A program made the translations under genes and the position numbers. The notes beneath the pieces were generated by a model. The model searched no databases. It saw only the letters and a list, made by a program, of their open reading frames with translations, and was not told the origin of the DNA. A stretch of 38,540 bases of DNA. Origin: an uncultured Methanobacteriaceae archaeon (lineage in GTDB: Archaea; Methanobacteriota; Methanobacteria; Methanobacteriales; Methanobacteriaceae). Numbering within the stretch: position 1 is the first letter of the stretch; each line of letters opens with the position of its first letter. This document shows, piece after piece, positions 33,588 through 38,540 of this stretch. Location: positions 1 through 38,540 of the forward strand of contig CADBRM010000020.1 of the NCBI GenBank assembly GCA_902797085.1, given 5' to 3'.

Positions 33588-34193
33588 ATGAGTAAAATAA
33601 ATGAAATATTAGCTGCGGCAATATTGTACTGTTTAATATCGTACATATTGTATTTACCAAACATAGAATACGGTTTGCTGTTATCAATAGTGGGTTCACA
33701 AATAAATATTCTGCTACCCGATAATTATAAACATACATTACTGCTTTATTTACCATTAATTATGTTATCATTGTTTTATCCGGTAATATTTGTGCCAGTA
33801 GGAGTAGGTTACACAGCATCAATATTCATTTCATTACTTTCAAAAGAAGGATGTAAATTATTGCATCCTATAAGTTCCACAACATTCACCGGTCCAAAAA
33901 ATTACTTGGAAAATGATACTAAAAAGGATTATGCGGCAACAACATTTCTTGTGACTTTAGTAATAATAACCTTGCTATTGTCGTTTAACGGAATGGAAAT
34001 AGTCAATCATATAAGTGAAAGTAATGATTATAACTCCTATTTCAATAACTATGAATCAAGATATAACAATACACCTGGTGCTGTTCAGTATATTAATATC
34101 AATCCGGCATGCTGTGTTAATAAAAATATAACAACAATAAATTCAGAAAATACAACGACAACGTTGATAACAGAAATAGAAAAAAGTAATTAA
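33588..34193 (+). CDS. Multi-pass membrane protein with Asn/Thr-rich tail
   Basis: A 201-residue protein with about five hydrophobic helices (roughly 6-22, 27-44, 50-66, 67-84 and 117-133). Between the fourth and fifth helices is KLLHPISSTTFTGPKNYLEN. The last 65 residues are hydrophilic, rich in Asn, Thr and Ser, with NNT, NIT and NTT sequons and a CC pair, which suggests a surface-exposed, glycosylated tail. No family recognised, though helices 2-4 with LLPDNYKH faintly recall YdjM-like membrane hydrolases. It is the last gene of the cassette and stops 6 bases before the convergent glmU-type gene. Confidence 0.6.
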   Translation: MSKINEILAAAILYCLISYILYLPNIEYGLLLSIVGSQINILLPDNYKHTLLLYLPLIMLSLFYPVIFVPVGVGYTASIFISLLSKEGCKLLHPISSTTFTGPKNYLENDTKKDYAATTFLVTLVIITLLLSFNGMEIVNHISESNDYNSYFNNYESRYNNTPGAVQYININPACCVNKNITTINSENTTTTLITEIEKSN

Positions 34194-34199
34194 GAAGAT

Positions 34200-35492
34200 T
34201 TATTCTTCATCTTCTTTTAATTTTCTAACTATTAAATTAGTTTCAGTAGTTACTAGTGAGAAAGAATCAATGTCTTGGTAAATAACACATCCTGCGTTAA
34301 TAAAGGTACCGTTACCTATTTTTACACCAGGGTTAACACTAGTGTTAATTCCGGTTTTAACACCATCACCAAATATGGCTCCCAATTTTCGCAATCCTGA
34401 GTCTATTCTTTCATTTTTAACAGTAACTTTAACGTGTCCATCATCAAAACGGAGGTTGGCTAAATTGGTACCTGCACCTAGGTTACAGTTAACTCCAATA
34501 ACGGAATCTCCGACATATGATAGGTGGCTAACGTTAGTTCCATCCATTATAATACTATTTTTAATTTCAACAGCATTACCTACGCTAACATCATTGCAGA
34601 GACAAGCATTGGGTCTAAGATAAGTGTTAGGTCCTACATCACAATTATCTCCAATAAACACAGGACCTTGGATGTAACAGCCTGATCTTATAATACTGTT
34701 CTTACCTAAATGAACGGGACCGTGAATGGTAACATTCTCCTCTATTTCTCCCTGAATGTCCTCTTCCATTTTAGCTAAGAAATCTTGGTTACATTTAAGT
34801 AATTCCCATGGTCTTCCAACATCCATCCATGGTTCATGGGAAATAAGACCAAGAATTTCATATCCTGAATTAAGTTCTATTTCTAATGAGTCAGTAATTT
34901 CATATTCTCCACGTTCTGATAATTTTGTTTCACGAATTGCATCAAATATTTCAGTACTGAACAAGTAGATCCCAGCGTTAGCTAAGTTACTTGGAGCTTC
35001 TTGGGCAGAAGGCTTTTCGACAATTTCAATAATTTTATCATTTAACATGCTGACAATACCATAACTGGAGGGATTGTCTACTTCAATAAGTGTAAGAACA
35101 GATTTAACATCATTGCTTGTACGGGTAGCATATTTTTCAATTAAGTTTCGTATAAGATCGTAACTAACAATAATGTCTCCATTTAGCACGATAAAACTTT
35201 CATCTATATATTTTTCAGCACTTCCAATAGCGTGGGCAGTACCTAACTGTCCTTCTTGTACTGCGTAAGTAATATTAACACCAAATTCACTACCATCGCC
35301 GAAATATTCTTCTATAACTTCTTTTTTATATCCTACAACTAAGGTGATATCTTTAATACCTGCATCTCTTAATGATTCAATATTGTATTGTATTAATGGT
35401 TTTCCACCAGTAATTAACATAGTCTTTGGTCGTGTAGTAGTTAAAGGACGCATCCTTGTTCCTTCGCCTGCTGTTAGTATAACTGCCTTCAT
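34200..35492 (-). CDS. glmU: Bifunctional sugar-1-phosphate nucleotidylyltransferase / acetyltransferase (GlmU type)
   Basis: A 430-residue protein. Residues 1 to about 235 are a nucleotidyltransferase (VILTAGEGTRMRPLTTTRPK, the nucleotide-binding loop; VLNGDII). From about 245 there is a left-handed beta-helix of hexapeptide repeats (IRSGCYIQGPVFIGDNCDVG and onward), giving the GlmU-like two-domain layout of archaeal enzymes such as MJ1101. The likely role is acetylation of glucosamine-1-phosphate and UDP-GlcNAc formation. glmM lies upstream on the same strand and makes the substrate. The ATG is preceded by AGGTGACT. Confidence 0.87.
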   Translation of the reverse strand: MKAVILTAGEGTRMRPLTTTRPKTMLITGGKPLIQYNIESLRDAGIKDITLVVGYKKEVIEEYFGDGSEFGVNITYAVQEGQLGTAHAIGSAEKYIDESFIVLNGDIIVSYDLIRNLIEKYATRTSNDVKSVLTLIEVDNPSSYGIVSMLNDKIIEIVEKPSAQEAPSNLANAGIYLFSTEIFDAIRETKLSERGEYEITDSLEIELNSGYEILGLISHEPWMDVGRPWELLKCNQDFLAKMEEDIQGEIEENVTIHGPVHLGKNSIIRSGCYIQGPVFIGDNCDVGPNTYLRPNACLCNDVSVGNAVEIKNSIIMDGTNVSHLSYVGDSVIGVNCNLGAGTNLANLRFDDGHVKVTVKNERIDSGLRKLGAIFGDGVKTGINTSVNPGVKIGNGTFINAGCVIYQDIDSFSLVTTETNLIVRKLKEDEE

Positions 35493-35681
35493 TAATAGTC
35501 ACCTAAAAATAATTATTTAATTATTTATATTTTTATAATTGGATATATTTAATTTTTAAAAGATTTTTTTTTAAACAGCTTTTGTATAAAAACAGTTTAT
35601 TATCATATGATATTCATCTTTTGTAAAAAATAGGATATTGTCGGGTGATGTTTCCAAAGTTTATAACCTTACCTTCTGATT

Positions 35682-35700
35682 CATAATTCTTACAATTATG
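35682..35700. promoter_or_regulatory. Perfect hairpin upstream of glmU
   Basis: CATAATT, CTTAC loop, AATTATG: a 7-bp stem. A second pairing, ATTCATAA with TTATGAAT, encloses it, so two nested or alternative stems exist. It lies about 190 bases before glmU and could act as an operator, leader structure or part of a terminator. Confidence 0.35.
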
Positions 35701-35755
35701 GTTATGAATTATTTGTATATTTTTTTTAATGATGGGATTAAATTAGTCTTTAAAG

Positions 35756-35785
35756 AAAAACAGTTTTTAAAAAGGGGGTTATGGA
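35756..35785 (-). terminator. Possible terminator of glmM
   Basis: On the minus strand, about 25 bases after the glmM stop, ATAACCCCCTTTTTAAAAAC supplies a T-run. The ATAACCCCCTT word also occurs after the apgM stop (37249-37259). Confidence 0.3.
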
Positions 35786-35808
35786 AGGGTTTCTATTGAA
35801 TTGAATTT

Positions 35809-37170
35809 TCAGATTAGTTTTGCAAGGAAATTTTTAGATATTTCTTCAATTTGGTCTAAATGTTCTTGTGTTTTACCTTCAGCGGTTATACGAACATAAG
35901 GTTCCGTACCGGAAGGTCTTATTAAAACCCAACTATCATCTGCGAATGATATTCTGACACCATCTATTGTAAGAATTTCTTCCACATCATCAAATTCATC
36001 TACAAAGGATTCGGATACTATAGACATAACTTCTTCTTTTTTATCGTTAGGGCAGGTTACTTTTTCTCGTATGGTTGGATAACTTTCAATACTGTCCAGT
36101 TGCTGGGATAATGCTCCATGATCTTGTACACATTTAACTATGCGAAGACCGGATAATAATCCGTCAGGACACATGCAGAAATCAGGATGTAACCATGTAC
36201 CTGAAGGTTCTCCACCAAATGTGGCATTATTTTCATTGATTGATTCAGCTACATGAACATCTCCAACGGGAGTTCTAAGTACATTGCCTCCAATCTTTTT
36301 CATTTCGGTATCAAGGCAAGCTGATGCATCAACTGTTGTAACTACTGTTCCACCAAATTCTTTTGCAATAATTGTTAAAAGTTTGTCAAAGTCAGAAAGG
36401 TTACCTTTTTCATCAACAGCAATCATGCGATCTGCATCACCGTCATGAGCTAAACCTACATCTGCACCTAATACTTCAACGGTTTTCATTAGTTCTTGAA
36501 GGTTGGCACTATTTGGTTCGGGGTTACGGCCGGGGAAGAAACCATCCGGTTGTGCATTCAATGTTATAACATTCATTCCGGCACGTCTTAATGCTTCTGG
36601 GGACAATTCTGATCCGGCACCACTGGCACAATCAACAACAACTTTTAAAGGTTTGGATGAATCGATACCTGAAATTTTTATAATATCATTAACATACTCA
36701 TCTTTAAATGGACTGATATCATATTCTTTACCTATTTCATCCCATCCTACTTTAACAAATTCTTTTTTGAAAACTATCCTTTCAATTTCACGTTCTTGTC
36801 CCTGTTTGTATGCAAGTCCGTCGGCATTCCATAATTTTATTCCATTGTATTTTGAAGGGTTATGTGAAGCTGTAATCATAATACCTGCATCGGCACCTTT
36901 TTTAAGGGTTGCATAGCCAACTGTTGGTGTAGGAACCATACCTAATGTAAACACATCGCAGCCACATTCTAGTAGTCCTGTTATCATTATATTTTCGAGT
37001 AGTTTACCTGTAGTTCTTGTGTCACGACCAATAACTACTTTTTTACCTTTTCCACCAATATATTTAGCAAGTGCCCTTGCAACGTCTAATGCTAATTCAG
37101 GTGTAACTTCTTTTTGGTATTCTCCTCTTATACCTGATGTTCCAAATAATCTTGGTATATCATCTGTCAT
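35809..37170 (-). CDS. glmM: Phosphoglucosamine mutase
   Basis: Interconverts glucosamine-6-phosphate and glucosamine-1-phosphate. The 453-residue protein belongs to the alpha-D-phosphohexomutase family: opening RLFGTSGIRG, phosphoserine loop TASHNPSKYNG (S102), metal-binding DGDADR (about 242-247) and the C-terminal sugar-phosphate loop RPSGTEPYVR. Archaeal members can also act on glucose or mannose phosphates. With glmU downstream on the same strand it forms the UDP-GlcNAc branch, used for cell-wall and glycan precursors. The ATG is preceded by GGAGAAAG. Confidence 0.9.
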   Translation of the reverse strand: MTDDIPRLFGTSGIRGEYQKEVTPELALDVARALAKYIGGKGKKVVIGRDTRTTGKLLENIMITGLLECGCDVFTLGMVPTPTVGYATLKKGADAGIMITASHNPSKYNGIKLWNADGLAYKQGQEREIERIVFKKEFVKVGWDEIGKEYDISPFKDEYVNDIIKISGIDSSKPLKVVVDCASGAGSELSPEALRRAGMNVITLNAQPDGFFPGRNPEPNSANLQELMKTVEVLGADVGLAHDGDADRMIAVDEKGNLSDFDKLLTIIAKEFGGTVVTTVDASACLDTEMKKIGGNVLRTPVGDVHVAESINENNATFGGEPSGTWLHPDFCMCPDGLLSGLRIVKCVQDHGALSQQLDSIESYPTIREKVTCPNDKKEEVMSIVSESFVDEFDDVEEILTIDGVRISFADDSWVLIRPSGTEPYVRITAEGKTQEHLDQIEEISKNFLAKLI

Positions 37171-37280
37171 GTATTTTCTTTCTCCTTGTAATGAATCTTT
37201 TAAGATTGTAGTTTAAAAAAAATTATTAATTTGTCAATAAAAGTAATTAAGGGGGTTATTTTTTTGGAGGGTAATTGTAT
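37171..37280. other. Short intergenic region between apgM and glmM
   Basis: On the minus strand the apgM stop is followed by a pyrimidine-rich TACCCTCC, an A-run, ATAACCCCCTT and then the AT-rich glmM promoter. AATCTT and AAGATT form a small dyad at about 37194-37207. No gene. Confidence 0.4.
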
Positions 37281-38513
37281 TTATGCTCCAAATTTGGAAA
37301 CTACGTTCATGAGGTCTCTTATGATGTACATTACATCAGTACCTCTTATACGGCATAATCCTCCTTTGGCTGCAGGTCTTTCACCGTATTCTTTAATGTC
37401 ATCTACACGTAATCCATCTGCTTTAATGAATACTGGGACAGGATCTCCTGTGTGGTCCATAACTCCTACTGGTGTTGAATGGTCTGCTGTAACGAATAAT
37501 ACAATATCGTCTATTTCATAAAGTTCTTTCATGATTAGAGCATCGATTTTTTCTATGAAATCACGTTTGTCAAATGCAGCTCCATCGTGACCGCATTCGT
37601 CTGCACCATCAATATTTACTAACATGAAATCGTAATTATCATCTTTAGCATATTTTACAATGTAATCACGTACACTTTCTAAATCAGTTGTAATTCCACC
37701 AGTTGCACCTGGAATGTCTACTACATCCATTCCTGCAATTCCTGCTATACCTTTAATAATTCCTGTTTCTGCAACACATACTCCTTTAAGACCATATTTG
37801 TCTTCAAATGATTCAACACAAGGTACTTCTCCTCCACCTCTAGGAAGTACTATGTTTGCAGGGTTTTCACCATCTTCAATTCTTTTGAGGTTTACAGGAT
37901 GGTCTTTAAGCATTTCATAGGATTTTTCTACAAATTTGTTAACAATTTCTGCTGTGTATTTTGCTTCTTCAGAGTCGTCTAATGCTTTAACTTTTTTAGG
38001 TTTGTTACCTTCATGTTTTGGATCAGCGTCTGTAATTTGATCGGATAATCCTTCTCCTCTAAGAACTAATACTGCTCTATGTGCATCTGATTCTTTGAAG
38101 ATAATTTCTACATTATCATCAATTTTCATTTGATTAATGGTATCTGCAATTTTATCAGTTCCACAACTAATTCTGCCGGCACGTCTATCAATAACAGTTA
38201 AGTCATCTTCTGCTGTAGCAAAGTTACATCTAAATGCAATGTCTCCCGGTTCTACAGGTACATGTACTCCTGCTGCTTCAAACGGTCCACGTCCTGTGTA
38301 TACTTCATAAGGGTTGTAGCCTAGTAGGGTAAGGTGTGCTGTGTCACTACCCGGTCTTACACCTGGTCTTATAGTGTCCATAATTCCAGTTATACCTTCT
38401 TCAACCATTTTGTCCATGTAAGGAGTTTTTGCATTTTCTAAAGGTGTTTGATTATCTAATTCTTTAACTGGGCGATCACCCATTCCATCAATTACAAATA
38501 TAATTCCTTTCAT
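37281..38513 (-). CDS. apgM: Cofactor-independent phosphoglycerate mutase, archaeal type
   Basis: Interconverts 3- and 2-phosphoglycerate in glycolysis/gluconeogenesis without 2,3-bisphosphoglycerate. The 410-residue protein is in the alkaline phosphatase superfamily. The metal-binding start [10 protein letters not shown] and the nucleophile serine in RPGSDTAHL (S56) are visible, as are [13 protein letters not shown] and [10 protein letters not shown] near the C-terminus, which supply the other metal ligands. It fits the ApgM length (about 400-415). Two ATGs occur at 38522 and 38513; GGAG ends one base before the first, which is too close, so I prefer 38513. Confidence 0.92.
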   Translation of the reverse strand: MKGIIFVIDGMGDRPVKELDNQTPLENAKTPYMDKMVEEGITGIMDTIRPGVRPGSDTAHLTLLGYNPYEVYTGRGPFEAAGVHVPVEPGDIAFRCNFATAEDDLTVIDRRAGRISCGTDKIADTINQMKIDDNVEIIFKESDAHRAVLVLRGEGLSDQITDADPKHEGNKPKKVKALDDSEEAKYTAEIVNKFVEKSYEMLKDHPVNLKRIEDGENPANIVLPRGGGEVPCVESFEDKYGLKGVCVAETGIIKGIAGIAGMDVVDIPGATGGITTDLESVRDYIVKYAKDDNYDFMLVNIDGADECGHDGAAFDKRDFIEKIDALIMKELYEIDDIVLFVTADHSTPVGVMDHTGDPVPVFIKADGLRVDDIKEYGERPAAKGGLCRIRGTDVMYIIRDLMNVVSKFGA

Positions 38514-38540
38514 TTTTTTCATGCTCCAATAGTTATTATA

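Larger units (their letters stand above)
35493..35808. other. Intergenic region upstream of glmU
   Basis: A 316-base gap between glmM and glmU on the same strand. No gene. It contains the AT-rich glmU promoter region (minus-strand TTAAATATATCC), a perfect hairpin at 35682-35700, and a minus-strand ATAACCCCCTTTTTAAAAAC after the glmM stop that may serve as its terminator. Confidence 0.5.

Overview
The window looks like a chromosomal segment of a methanogenic archaeon of the order Methanobacteriales, most likely Methanosphaera or a close relative. The evidence is the very AT-rich sequence with long A/T intergenic stretches, a complete F420-reducing hydrogenase operon (frhADGB), two geranylgeranyl-reductase-type flavoproteins, pyruvoyl-dependent arginine decarboxylase, split GMP synthetase (guaAA/guaAB), archaeal phosphoglycerate mutase (ApgM), KEOPS subunit Cgi121, the PIP-box repair protein NreA, and tRNA G10 dimethyltransferase. 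The genus assignment is inference; no rRNA or tRNA gene is visible to confirm it.

Layout. 1-2.4 kb: arginine decarboxylase facing a gamma-carbonic-anhydrase-like gene and hisC, with a hairpin terminator between them. 2.9-4.8 kb: a radical SAM activase, an ASCH-TPR fusion protein and a tiny membrane protein in one run. 4.9-7.3 kb: zinc-ribbon protein, UPF0280 protein, and a membrane bPH protein with a Q/N-rich repeat tail. 7.3-11.5 kb: tight operon of a GGR-like flavoprotein, trmG10, citramalate synthase and Cgi121. 11.9-16.2 kb: AstE-like zinc hydrolase, cysteine-cluster protein, a PLP enzyme with nreA, and a P5C-reductase-like protein. 16.3-17.1 kb: a decayed DDE transposase. 17.1-22.5 kb: DUF815 ATPase, guaAB/guaAA, a 54-residue membrane protein with a DUF447 protein, and adenine deaminase. 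22.8-26.5 kb is an accessory-looking block: CPBP protease, a five-repeat AP2-like protein with a small partner, and a divergent Orc1/Cdc6-like ATPase without winged helix, separated by a G-free C-rich tract. 26.5-32.1 kb: digeranylgeranylglycerophospholipid reductase, YgjP-like metallopeptidase and frhADGB. 32.35-34.2 kb: an overlapping cassette of two paralogous small proteins, a membrane-tailed mini-AAA protein and a membrane protein. 34.2-38.5 kb: glmU-type enzyme, glmM and apgM.

Most of the window is housekeeping: amino acid and polyamine synthesis, tRNA modification, GMP and adenine metabolism, lipid saturation, hydrogenase and UDP-GlcNAc supply. The least explained parts are the 32.35-34.2 kb cassette, the 23.9-26.5 kb block, the transposase relic with similar short end-like motifs scattered elsewhere, and several perfect palindromes beside promoters, the clearest upstream of frhA.
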